A stretch of 8,114 nt of DNA from Bacteroidales bacterium UBA2764 (GTDB lineage: Bacteria; Bacteroidota; Bacteroidia; Bacteroidales; Paludibacteraceae). Below the pieces are notes generated by a model that was not told where the DNA came from, did no database searches, and saw only the letters and a list, made by a program, of their open reading frames with translations. The stretch covers positions 1 to 8,114 of the forward strand of contig DEIW01000050.1 in the NCBI GenBank assembly GCA_002352705.1. Reading direction: 5' to 3'. The translations under genes were made by a program, and so were the position numbers. Shown here piece after piece: positions 1 to 5,696 of the stretch (position 1 is its first letter; each line of letters begins with the position of its first letter).

Positions 1-2
1 AG

Positions 3-19
3 CTCAAACTACCTCAAAC
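3..19. repeat. Two direct copies of CTCAAAC at the window edge
   Basis: CTCAAAC occurs at 3-9 and 13-19, a 10-base period, between the hydrolase stop and the left edge. It could be the end of a longer intergenic tandem array cut off by the window, or chance. No terminator for the operon is visible in these 32 bases. Confidence 0.3.
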
Positions 20-32
20 AAGCGCAGCTCTA

Positions 33-692
33 TTATGCTTTATTTTCGATGTGATTTATGCACCATGCGAATCCGCGGGCAAGGCGGAGATGGGGAGTGA
101 CGAAATGCCCACCCTGCTCCATGACAAGCGTGCAGTGCCCGGCACCCAACTGTTGCCGGAGCAAGTCATACTCCGTCCGGACGCAGTCTCCTACTACGGC
201 CAAACGCCGGTTACGGGTTTTCTCTTCTTTGTCGCCAAGGCTGAGATAGACATTCCCGGTACGCACAGGATGAAGAGCGGCATACTCGTTCCAGCTATTC
301 ACCCAAAGGGACGGAGAGCAGGCGGCAACTGCGGCGAAAAGGTCTGATTGCGTGGCTGCCCATAACGCGAACAAACCGGCTAATGAGTAACCGCCGAGAA
401 TAATAGGCAGGCTGCCGTATTCATTCCGCAAATAAGGGATGAGGGACTCCGTTAAATAATTCAATGTTTCTCCGGCATGCAGACCAACCTCGGCATCTTT
501 GGATACAAACGGATCCGCCCACGGCATCAGTTCTTTTTCCCAGTCGCTGACAGGAACGCCGACAAAGACAAAAGGTGCGCATACGGCTTTGCGAATAGCA
601 CTTATCCCATCGCCGAGAGTCTCATTCTCATGCTCGCCGACCAACTGAATAAGCAGTACTTGCGGTTGGGCGTCTGCGTACAGGATGCTCAT
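33..692 (-). CDS. Alpha/beta-hydrolase-fold protein (putative esterase)
   Basis: This 219-residue protein probably hydrolyses an ester; its substrate cannot be told. Visible features are the nucleophile-elbow sequence GGYSLAG (residues 100-106, Ser103), an acid candidate in LGDKEE (Asp154) and a late GGHF (His196), in the order Ser-Asp-His expected for the fold. The elbow ends in Ala (GYSLA) instead of the usual GxSxG Gly, a variant seen in related hydrolases. No signal peptide is apparent, so it is likely cytoplasmic. The ATG sits inside ATGA, overlapping the TGA of the upstream acetyltransferase by 4 bases, which fixes the start and suggests translational coupling. It is the last gene of the HxlR operon, where it may remove acyl groups or act on the product of the acetyltransferases; that pairing is inference. 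Confidence 0.8.
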   Translation of the reverse strand: MSILYADAQPQVLLIQLVGEHENETLGDGISAIRKAVCAPFVFVGVPVSDWEKELMPWADPFVSKDAEVGLHAGETLNYLTESLIPYLRNEYGSLPIILGGYSLAGLFALWAATQSDLFAAVAACSPSLWVNSWNEYAALHPVRTGNVYLSLGDKEEKTRNRRLAVVGDCVRTEYDLLRQQLGAGHCTLVMEQGGHFVTPHLRLARGFAWCINHIENKA

Positions 693-1261
693 CGTATTTC
701 AATCATTTTAATTACTTTTGCCGGCACGCCTCCGACGATGCTATTAGCAGGCACATCTTTGGTGACTACGGCTCCGGCTGCAACGATGGCATTATCACCG
801 ATAGTGACACCCTGCAGAACAGTCACATTCGCCCCGAGCCACACTCGCTTGCCGATATGAATAGGTTTGGCAGTCATACCTGCCCGCTGCGCCGGATCGG
901 GAAGATGATTAAGCGTGCAGAGCGTAGCGTTATGCCCGATAAGCGCATCGTCATCAATGAAGATACCGCCTTGGTCTTGGAACTTACAGCCCATGTTGAT
1001 GAACACCCGTTCGCCGACATGCGTGTTCTTGCCGCAGTCGGTATAGAAAGGCGGAAACATGCCGAACGACTCCGGCACATCAATTGCCCATAACTCGCTC
1101 AACAACCGTCGCAGTTCTTCGGGGGTATGATACGAGCCGTTAATCTCTGCAGTGATACGCAGGGCTTCCTGAGAATACTTATGGAACTCCATATGCAACT
1201 CCGAGCCGCCGATAATCGGCTCGTCCGTTGCCATTCGTTCACGAAATTGGTCTATTGTCAT
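689..1261 (-). CDS. Maltose/galactoside-type O-acetyltransferase, second copy
   Basis: A 190-residue left-handed beta-helix acyltransferase of the maltose/galactoside/nodulation acetyltransferase group, expected to move acetyl from acetyl-CoA to a sugar or similar hydroxyl compound. Hexapeptide repeats run from about residue 75 to 178, with IGHNATL, IGKRVWLGANVTVL and GVTIGDNAIVAAGAVVTKDV visible. His119 in TLNHLPDP is the expected catalytic base. The N-terminal helical part resembles the Mac domain but is more divergent than in the upstream copy. The length is normal for the family. It starts 4 bases after the upstream acetyltransferase stop and its TGA overlaps the hydrolase ATG. The two acetyltransferases are clear paralogues, but this one has different residues around the catalytic His, suggesting a different acceptor. 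Confidence 0.88.
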   Translation of the reverse strand: MTIDQFRERMATDEPIIGGSELHMEFHKYSQEALRITAEINGSYHTPEELRRLLSELWAIDVPESFGMFPPFYTDCGKNTHVGERVFINMGCKFQDQGGIFIDDDALIGHNATLCTLNHLPDPAQRAGMTAKPIHIGKRVWLGANVTVLQGVTIGDNAIVAAGAVVTKDVPANSIVGGVPAKVIKMIEIR

Positions 1262-1265
1262 ATCT

Positions 1266-1817
1266 CTATATGGTTTTGATTACTCGTGCGGGATTGCCGG
1301 CAGCGATAGAGTTGGCAGGGATGTCGTGCGTGACAACCGAACCGGCTCCGACGGTACAGTTATCCCCGATGGTGACGCCCGGCAGGATGGTTACGTTTCC
1401 TCCGATCCAGACGCTGTTACCGATAGTAACCGGCTTTGCCCACTCCTGACGCGTCTTGCGCTCACGCGGGTCGGTACTATGGCAGGCGGTGTAGATATTC
1501 ACATTCGGTCCTAAAAAACAGTCATCGCCGATAGTCACATAGGCTTCGTCCAAGACCGTGAAGCCGAAGTTCGCGAAGAACCGTTTGCCAAGGCGTATAT
1601 GCTTGCCGTAGTCGCAATAGAAAGGCTGATTGATAAAGGTGTCCTCATCCGCCTGCCCTAACATCTCGCATAGCATCTTTGTCCGCGCGGCAAAATCCGT
1701 CGGCGGCAGGTTGTTGTACTGCTGACAAAGGACTTTCACACGGTTGAGGTCAACTAACAACTCCGCATCGCAGGCATCATAGACCTCTCCGGCTAACATT
1801 TTCTCTCTCTCGGTCAT
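1266..1817 (-). CDS. Maltose/galactoside-type O-acetyltransferase, first copy
   Basis: A 183-residue trimeric-type hexapeptide acetyltransferase. It opens with a typical Mac domain (EKMLAGEVYDACDAEL, residues 5-20). The left-handed beta-helix spans about residues 70-175, including IGDDCFLGPNVNIYTACH, with catalytic His113 in ACHSTDPRER, and IGNSVWIGGNVTILPGVTIG. It ends with the family signature IPANSIAAGNPARVIK. It closely resembles Maa/LacA-type enzymes, which acetylate sugars such as maltose, glucose or galactosides using acetyl-CoA; the true acceptor here is unknown. It starts 8 bases after the HxlR gene stop and is followed after 4 bases by a second, more divergent family member. A maa label would be reasonable but is not certain. 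Confidence 0.9.
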   Translation of the reverse strand: MTEREKMLAGEVYDACDAELLVDLNRVKVLCQQYNNLPPTDFAARTKMLCEMLGQADEDTFINQPFYCDYGKHIRLGKRFFANFGFTVLDEAYVTIGDDCFLGPNVNIYTACHSTDPRERKTRQEWAKPVTIGNSVWIGGNVTILPGVTIGDNCTVGAGSVVTHDIPANSIAAGNPARVIKTI

Positions 1818-1825
1818 AATAGGTG

Positions 1826-2173
1826 TTATTTAGTTATCTCGTCGAAATGCTCCAGAGCCCAGCCGATAAGGGCGGAGACATGGGGCATGAGGGACTGTCC
1901 GCGGACAGTAAGGCTGTACTCCACCCTCGGCGGCACTTCGGGATAAACCTGACGGCTGATAAGCCCTATTTGTTCAAGCCGTTTGAGTGTCTGCGAGAGC
2001 ATTTTCTGTGAGCAGTCTGCCATCTCGCGGTGCAGTTCGTTGAACCGCAGCGTGCCTTTGTTATGCAGCTGGTACAACACCAAGAGCGACCACTTGTCGC
2101 CGAACTTGTCAATCACGTTCCGTATCGGACAGTTCAAGTATTGAGGATCCACCTCCCTCTGCAATTTTCTCAT
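1826..2173 (-). CDS. HxlR-family winged-helix transcriptional regulator
   Basis: A 115-residue DNA-binding regulator of the HxlR/MarR-like group. It shows the family pattern in order: NCPIRNVIDKFGDKWSLLVL (14-33), RFNELHREM (43-51), the recognition region SQKMLSQTLKRLEQIGLISR (55-74), the wing VYPEVPPRVEYSLTVRG (76-92) and a C-terminal dimerisation helix. Cys15 in NCPIR is the conserved N-terminal Cys that several characterised members (YodB, HypR, QorR) use to sense quinones, aldehydes or oxidants. An AAGGA stretch lies about 10 bases before the ATG. It is the first main gene of the operon and probably autoregulates it. HxlR genes are usually next to a reductase or dehydrogenase; sitting upstream of two acetyltransferases is less usual. 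Confidence 0.9.
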   Translation of the reverse strand: MRKLQREVDPQYLNCPIRNVIDKFGDKWSLLVLYQLHNKGTLRFNELHREMADCSQKMLSQTLKRLEQIGLISRQVYPEVPPRVEYSLTVRGQSLMPHVSALIGWALEHFDEITK

Positions 2174-2206
2174 TTTTCTATTTCCTTATTTATATATTTT
2201 ACCAAT

Positions 2207-2296
2207 TTATCGGGACGCAAACCAAGCCATAGGCTGTTTGCGGACCGAAGAGGAGAAATCGAAACAATTACACGAGTTGCAGAGCAACAAAGTCAT
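2207..2296 (-). CDS. Cys-rich 29-codon leader open frame upstream of HxlR
   Basis: A short open frame begins roughly 12-15 bases after the expected transcription start and ends 33 bases before the HxlR ATG. It reads MTLLLCNSCNC in its first 11 codons, with Cys at positions 6, 9 and 11, and ends in MAWFASR followed by TAA. There is no clear Shine-Dalgarno sequence, which is normal for Bacteroidetes leaders. A GTTGC/GCAAC mini-hairpin (2276-2280 with 2284-2288) overlaps codons 3-7, and an 11-bp hairpin lies in the last third of the frame. The layout suits a leader peptide whose translation depends on charged tRNA-Cys or on stalling, tuning expression of the HxlR operon. Translation has not been shown; it could also be a non-coding leader. 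Confidence 0.45.
   Translation of the reverse strand: MTLLLCNSCNCFDFSSSVRKQPMAWFASR
2216..2242 (-). promoter_or_regulatory. Stable hairpin in the HxlR operon leader
   Basis: CGCAAAC (2216-2222) pairs with GTTTGCG (2236-2242), and AGCC (2225-2228) pairs with GGCT (2232-2235). This gives an 11-bp stem with a 2-base bulge and a 3-base loop. No U-run follows it in the leftward transcript, so it is not a plain terminator. It lies inside codons 19-27 of the leader frame, so a translating ribosome would melt it. A role in attenuation, transcription pausing or mRNA stability is inference. Confidence 0.5.
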
Positions 2297-2315
2297 TGAT
2301 TTCTGATTTCGACGA

Positions 2316-2347
2316 CAAAGGTACAAAAATTTCCGAAAGTAACCAAA
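2316..2347 (-). promoter_or_regulatory. Bacteroidetes promoter of the HxlR operon
   Basis: On the minus strand the -7 box TACCTTTG is at 2316-2323 and the -33 TTTG is at 2344-2347, with 20 bases between, a close match to the Bacteroidetes primary sigma consensus. Transcription should start near 2309, giving a leader of about 135 bases before HxlR. Confidence 0.75.
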
Positions 2348-2445
2348 TTTCTTTGAGAAAAAAATAAGAGATTGTTGCTTTTTTGCTTTTCGCAAGGAGA
2401 TGTTTTTAGGGGGAATGCATATCAGATTTGCCTGGAAAGGAATAA
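2348..2445. other. AT-rich intergenic spacer
   Basis: This stretch separates the HxlR promoter from the terminator hairpin of the BspA-like gene. It is AT-rich near the promoter and contains a short G-run (2409-2413) and an ATGCAT palindrome. No gene, further promoter or repeat was recognised. Confidence 0.5.
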
Positions 2446-2482
2446 AACTCCAGCCTGCTTTATGTCCAAGCAGGCTGGAGTT
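2440..2482 (-). terminator. Probable intrinsic terminator of the BspA-like gene
   Basis: A perfect 15-bp stem (2446-2460 with 2468-2482, arms AACTCCAGCCTGCTT and AAGCAGGCTGGAGTT) closes a 7-base loop. In the leftward transcript it is followed by a short T-rich tail (TTTTATT), about 110 bases beyond the stop of the BspA-like gene. Its right arm is part of a 36-bp sequence repeated at 3707-3742, so the hairpin may equally belong to a dispersed repeat family. Confidence 0.6.
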
Positions 2483-2503
2483 CCGATAGATTGAGTTATC
2501 GGG
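2468..2503. repeat. 36-bp direct repeat, copy 1
   Basis: These 36 bases are identical to 3707-3742. The unit begins AAGCAGGCTGGAGTTCCG and ends in a small dyad, CCGATA (2483-2488) with TATCGG (2497-2502). Here its first 15 bases pair with sequence just outside the unit to form the long terminator-like hairpin. The two copies flank the BspA-like gene in the same orientation. Confidence 0.85.
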
Positions 2504-2590
2504 GACTAAGAGACAAAAGGAGTTACCCGAAAATCCGAAGATTCTTAACCGCTGACGCTAAAACGGAAGATTACCCAAGTTTGGTCGATG
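2504..2590. other. Spacer between BspA-like gene stop and repeat copy 1
   Basis: This is 3' untranslated sequence of the BspA-like gene. A weak resemblance to the bases next to repeat copy 2 (TCTCT followed by a short purine/pyrimidine stretch in the leftward direction) suggests the two repeat environments share slightly more than 36 bases. No gene or hairpin of note was seen. Confidence 0.4.
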
Positions 2591-3670
2591 CTATTTTACC
2601 TCTTGGCCTGTGGCGGAATAGGTCTTATTGCCACGAAGGATGAAGATTTGACCGTTTTCAAAGAGTATTACTTTATGTGAAGTCTTGATAGGGTTTTCTA
2701 TTCCCTGCGGAGCTTCTACTCCTATAATTTGTGCAAAATCTTTCCAAATATCAACCTTCTCATATGAAATTAGTGACTCCTTTGGCACATATAGTATGCA
2801 CTTAGATTGATCCACATATTCAAATACACTATTGTCTATTGATTGTGGCTCTGTTGCATAATTCGTCAACGATTCCATTCCTGAACATAGGAGAAAAGCA
2901 GCTTCTCCTATATTTGCGACAGTATTAGGTATTATAACAGAATTTAACTCCCGACTACCACGAAAAGCATTAGGAGCAATATATATTACGCCATCTGGAA
3001 TAATATATTCTCCAGTTCTTCCAGCAGGAAACTGTATGAGTGTAGAATTGTCGGCACTATATAATACACCATCATTAGATTGATAGTTGCGGTTATTAGG
3101 TAGCACGTCAATTGAAACTAAGTTTTTGCAACTAGAAAAAGCACCTTCTCCGAGAGCAGTAACACTTTCCGGAATAATTACTGAGTTTAAATTGTCACAA
3201 GTAGCGAATGCATATTCTCCAATAGTAGTGACGCTTTTTCCAATTGTTACTGAACTGAGACTTGTACAATGAACAAACGCTTGCCTCCCAATGTAGCTGA
3301 CACCATCTGGAATCGTCGCGGATACCAAACTTGTGCATGCATTGAAAGCATCATCGCCGATAGTTAAAACACTTTCAGGCAATGATACAGAAAATAAATT
3401 AAAGCAGTTTTGAAATGCTTTATTAGCAATGTTTACAAGCCCATTTGGAAGAGAAAGATAAGCAATTTTGGATTTAAATCGATCCCACGGAATATATGAT
3501 CTATCCTCCCAATCGGGCATTTCACCATATCCTTCAATCAAAAGCGTGCTATCCTCCGTATTAAATGACCATATAAGATTTTCTCCACAATACCCCGTAT
3601 AGGTCTCGGCAGAAATAGTTTCAATGCCAATCATTAGCATTAAACAAAGAATAAGCCTTATTCGTTTCAT
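2591..3670 (-). CDS. BspA-like leucine-rich repeat surface/secreted protein
   Basis: A 359-residue exported protein. A signal peptide covers residues 1-21 (KR followed by a hydrophobic stretch, cleavage likely after ISA). After a short domain containing WSFNTEDSTLLIEGYGEMPDW, BspA/LRR_5-type repeats of about 23 residues run from roughly 70 to 265, each with the pattern IGxxAFxxCxxLxSVxIPxSVxx. An insertion at about 190-225 (NNRNYQSNDGVLYSADNSTL) is the usual non-LRR unit of the family. Residues 281-315 match the closing unit of BspA proteins. The tail, VILFENGQIFILRGNKTYSA and on to the end, is the short C-terminal module common on exported Bacteroidales proteins. Such proteins can bind host matrix or other bacteria; the ligand here is unknown. 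No clear promoter was found, so it may be co-transcribed with the upstream lipoprotein. Confidence 0.9.
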   Translation of the reverse strand: MKRIRLILCLMLMIGIETISAETYTGYCGENLIWSFNTEDSTLLIEGYGEMPDWEDRSYIPWDRFKSKIAYLSLPNGLVNIANKAFQNCFNLFSVSLPESVLTIGDDAFNACTSLVSATIPDGVSYIGRQAFVHCTSLSSVTIGKSVTTIGEYAFATCDNLNSVIIPESVTALGEGAFSSCKNLVSIDVLPNNRNYQSNDGVLYSADNSTLIQFPAGRTGEYIIPDGVIYIAPNAFRGSRELNSVIIPNTVANIGEAAFLLCSGMESLTNYATEPQSIDNSVFEYVDQSKCILYVPKESLISYEKVDIWKDFAQIIGVEAPQGIENPIKTSHKVILFENGQIFILRGNKTYSATGQEVK

Positions 3671-3688
3671 AAATTTGAAATATTAATA

Positions 3689-3717
3689 CCATCCTGCTTG
3701 GATGGGAAGCAGGCTGG
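3689..3717. repeat. Short hairpin overlapping repeat copy 2
   Basis: CCTGCTT (3693-3699) pairs with AAGCAGG (3707-3713) around a 7-base loop. After one mismatch, CCA (3689-3691) pairs with TGG (3715-3717). It is the degenerate counterpart of the 15-bp hairpin at 2446-2482. No T-run follows it, so termination is doubtful. It lies within 20 bases of the BspA-like ATG and could affect the mRNA leader. Confidence 0.5.
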
Positions 3718-3742
3718 AGTTCCGATAGATTGAGTTATCGGG
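3707..3742. repeat. 36-bp direct repeat, copy 2
   Basis: Identical to 2468-2503 and in the same orientation, located between the BspA-like gene and the upstream lipoprotein gene. It carries the same CCGATA/TATCGG dyad (3722-3727 with 3736-3741). Identity stops sharply at both ends. The copies are about 1.24 kb apart and could recombine to delete the BspA-like gene. Confidence 0.85.
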
Positions 3743-3781
3743 TTATAGAGAAAGAACGACAATAATTAGTATCTTTTTCAT
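3743..3781 (-). pseudogene. 12-codon signal-peptide-like stub ending at the repeat
   Basis: An ATG at 3779-3781 opens a frame reading MKKILIIVVLSL and then TAA (3743-3745). This is the start expected of a Bacteroidales exported protein (two lysines, then a hydrophobic core), and it stops in the bases directly abutting repeat copy 2. It may be the remnant of a gene replaced by the repeat, a short leader peptide, or chance in AT-rich DNA. It begins 19 bases past the lipoprotein stop. Confidence 0.3.
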
Positions 3782-3800
3782 ACTCAAAAGCTTTTACAGA

Positions 3801-4808
3801 TTACTGAAATGAAACTAAATCAAAACTTATCAAATGATTGCCATTTAAGTCATATGCTTCTAATTGTGGTGTTGAACCTTCGTCATCCTTTAGAATATAT
3901 GATGCGGTATTGTTACTTGCAGCGATTTGTGTCTCGTTCATACGGCGATAGTTGAAGTATGTAGTAGTAACATTTTTAGAAAGCACCTCTTCTTTTGTGC
4001 TATTATTATCATATCCATCGTATGTACAAATGGCATCATCTTTTCCCAATCCCACGCCATCAATATTTCTTGAATCCATTAAAATATATGATTCAGATTC
4101 GGAGTCGTAATAGTAAGTATCTTCATATAGATTTGCATCATATCTGCCCCACTCGTTATATACAATTTCAAATCTGTATCTTATTTCTCCATCGCCGATC
4201 TCTTTCTGCTTAACATCGTATCGTATAAAATGATATGTTCCTTTGGATGTGTATTGAGTAGAGGTCGATTCTTTTTTGAGAGAAGCAGTCGTGTATCGGA
4301 AATGCAAGGTGTATTCATCCAATTCATCGTTAGTTATTTCTGTTGAATCTTTATTAATTTTGACCTCTTCAACCACAAATCCGTAGTTCTTCAATGTCTC
4401 AATAAATTGTTTTTTCCTGTAATCCATGTCAATATAAGGACTCTCTGGCTCATTACTGGCTCCGTTCTTCCATGTACTATTATACCATTTATCTTTGGGG
4501 GCGGATTTATCTTCTTTGATAGAATTGTCAATGAGGATTGTTTCGCCTTCTTTTGTAACAATAGTAATATTGCCTTCTTTATCTTTAGTGATGGTGTTTC
4601 CTTTATCATCTTTCATAACAGTTGAACCATCGTCTAATGTTTTAGTATCAACAATATTTCCGATACCATCTGTAATATCACTCAATCCTTCTATCGATTC
4701 ATTATTCGTCTTGTTGTCGTTACCCGTATTTTTGTCCGGGTCATTAGTTTGACATGCAACAAATAAAGTGCAACATAGTGCAGCCACCAATAAATATTTA
4801 ATTTTCAT
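3801..4808 (-). CDS. Lipoprotein of unknown function with 9-residue repeats
   Basis: A 335-residue lipoprotein: a signal peptide with lipobox LFVAC puts the lipidated Cys at residue 19. An acidic, Asn-rich linker (about 20-57) follows, as is common in surface-tethered Bacteroidetes lipoproteins. Residues 58-93 hold four 9-residue units with Gly at 61, 70, 79 and 88 (for example DDKGNTITK), likely a run of short beta-hairpins. The rest is polar, rich in Tyr, Asp, Glu and Ser, with alternating beta-strand-like patterns (YHFIRYDV, RYRFEIVYNEW); I do not recognise its family. Base composition is low in G+C (a sampled 60 bases at 4081-4140 contain 17 G or C), unlike the outer genes of the window. 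No TAnnTTTG box was found upstream. Confidence 0.8.
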   Translation of the reverse strand: MKIKYLLVAALCCTLFVACQTNDPDKNTGNDNKTNNESIEGLSDITDGIGNIVDTKTLDDGSTVMKDDKGNTITKDKEGNITIVTKEGETILIDNSIKEDKSAPKDKWYNSTWKNGASNEPESPYIDMDYRKKQFIETLKNYGFVVEEVKINKDSTEITNDELDEYTLHFRYTTASLKKESTSTQYTSKGTYHFIRYDVKQKEIGDGEIRYRFEIVYNEWGRYDANLYEDTYYYDSESESYILMDSRNIDGVGLGKDDAICTYDGYDNNSTKEEVLSKNVTTTYFNYRRMNETQIAASNNTASYILKDDEGSTPQLEAYDLNGNHLISFDLVSFQ

Positions 4809-4895
4809 TTTATTAGTTGCTCACTTATATCCCATCGAGCATCGGTTTTAAGAGTTTTTATAGTTAATTACATACAAAAAGTGTGGACTCCTTGC

Positions 4896-5000
4896 AAATT
4901 GTCAGGCTACCACACCTAATGAAACACAAGTTATCCACACTCAAAGAGTGCTTCACAACTTATTCCGTTTCATTTAGTCTTTTGTGGTAGTTGACAATTT
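4896..5000. repeat. 105-base nested imperfect inverted repeat
   Basis: Five successive arm pairs share almost the same centre (near 4944-4948): 4896-4904 with 4992-5000 (9 bp), 4907-4914 with 4983-4990 (8 bp), 4919-4925 with 4967-4973 (7 bp), 4928-4932 with 4957-4961 (5 bp), and 4938-4942 with 4946-4950 (5 bp, loop AAA). The ends read CAAATTGTCA and TGACAATTTTG. It holds no open frame of note. It could be a miniature inverted-repeat element, a folded RNA or a recombination site. A second dyad, AGTGTGGA (4880-4887) with TCCACACT (4934-4941), overlaps it. Confidence 0.65.
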
Positions 5001-5038
5001 TGGAATAAATAGCGAATTGCTAATTTAAATATGTTATC

Positions 5039-5084
5039 GCGCGTCGCTACGCGCTTGCCTTTCTCCGGTTTAACGTCTCGGAGA
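5039..5084. repeat. Two small hairpins beyond the zeta-toxin-like gene
   Basis: GCGCGT (5039-5044) pairs with ACGCGC (5049-5054) around a 4-base loop, and TCTCCG (5062-5067) pairs with CGGAGA (5079-5084) around 11 bases. Both lie just past the stop of the kinase gene, so they may end or stabilise its mRNA. No U-run follows in the leftward transcript, so a factor-independent terminator is not convincing. Confidence 0.4.
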
Positions 5085-5096
5085 GGGATGTGTAGT

Positions 5097-5696
5097 TTAT
5101 TGTTTCAAATTATCTGTTATAGTTTCCGTCCATTCTGGAAGTGAATCAACATATTGTTTTGCGAACTTACCATCCGTTGTACGGAATAACAGTTGGGCGT
5201 TCTGGTCGTCAATCGAGTTATCGTAGAAATACGCCCTGTCTGCGAATTGCATGACTCGCACTGCATTGACAACCGCTTTCTGATACCGGGAGATGATTTT
5301 CTGTATCGGCACATCGTGTCCTCCTTCCATGACGCGCTTAGCGATACGGGCAGCGTTGATGGTCGGATTTTGTGTGCAGATAAAGAACATTCGGATAAAA
5401 TAGCCTTCCTCTTTGGCACGTTTGAGAAAGTCCACTTTCCCCTCCGAAGATAACACCGTCTCAAAGATAAAATCCTTGTGCTCTTTTAGTAATCGCTCGC
5501 GCCACTCTTCGCAATACTCCACCGCCTGACGCACAGCATTTGCATCATTCCAGTCGCCGAACTTGCTTTGCGCAATCTCATCCGGATTGATATACACACA
5601 CTTCTCCGCCCACTCATGCTTGACTACCAAGCGAGTAGTGGACGTTTTGCCTGAACCATTCGGACCTGCTATAACAATTAGGACTGGTTTCCTCAT
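5097..5696 (-). CDS. Zeta-toxin-like P-loop kinase (candidate toxin)
   Basis: A 199-residue P-loop NTPase of the zeta-toxin-like kinase group (COG4185 type). Seen in order: Walker A GPNGSGKT (11-18), NPDEIA (38-43), FETVLSS (78-84), a lid-type stretch with Arg118 and Arg121 in RIAKRVMEGGHDVP, then SRYQKAV (136-142) and FYDNS (157-161). Zeta toxins phosphorylate UDP-activated amino sugars to block cell-wall synthesis; whether this branch does so is not established. The frame is open to an ATG at 5753, but the start at 5696 is preferred: it gives the normal MRKPVLIVIAGPNGSGKT opening and its ATG overlaps the TGA of the 51-codon gene upstream (ATGA). That coupling and the small partner suggest a toxin-antitoxin operon. 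Confidence 0.85.
   Translation of the reverse strand: MRKPVLIVIAGPNGSGKTSTTRLVVKHEWAEKCVYINPDEIAQSKFGDWNDANAVRQAVEYCEEWRERLLKEHKDFIFETVLSSEGKVDFLKRAKEEGYFIRMFFICTQNPTINAARIAKRVMEGGHDVPIQKIISRYQKAVVNAVRVMQFADRAYFYDNSIDDQNAQLLFRTTDGKFAKQYVDSLPEWTETITDNLKQ

Noticed and set aside
4931..4939. Perfect DnaA-box sequence TTATCCACA
   Set aside because: It is a single box with no clustered boxes, no replication gene and no AT-rich unwinding repeats; it lies inside the large inverted repeat, so it is not called an origin.
4896..5000. Integron attC site
   Set aside because: The bulged hairpin is reminiscent, but the required GTTRRRY/RYYYAAC core boxes are absent and no integrase is present.
5039..5084. 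Intrinsic terminator for the kinase operon
   Set aside because: Stems are short and no T-run follows on the minus strand; listed only as hairpins.
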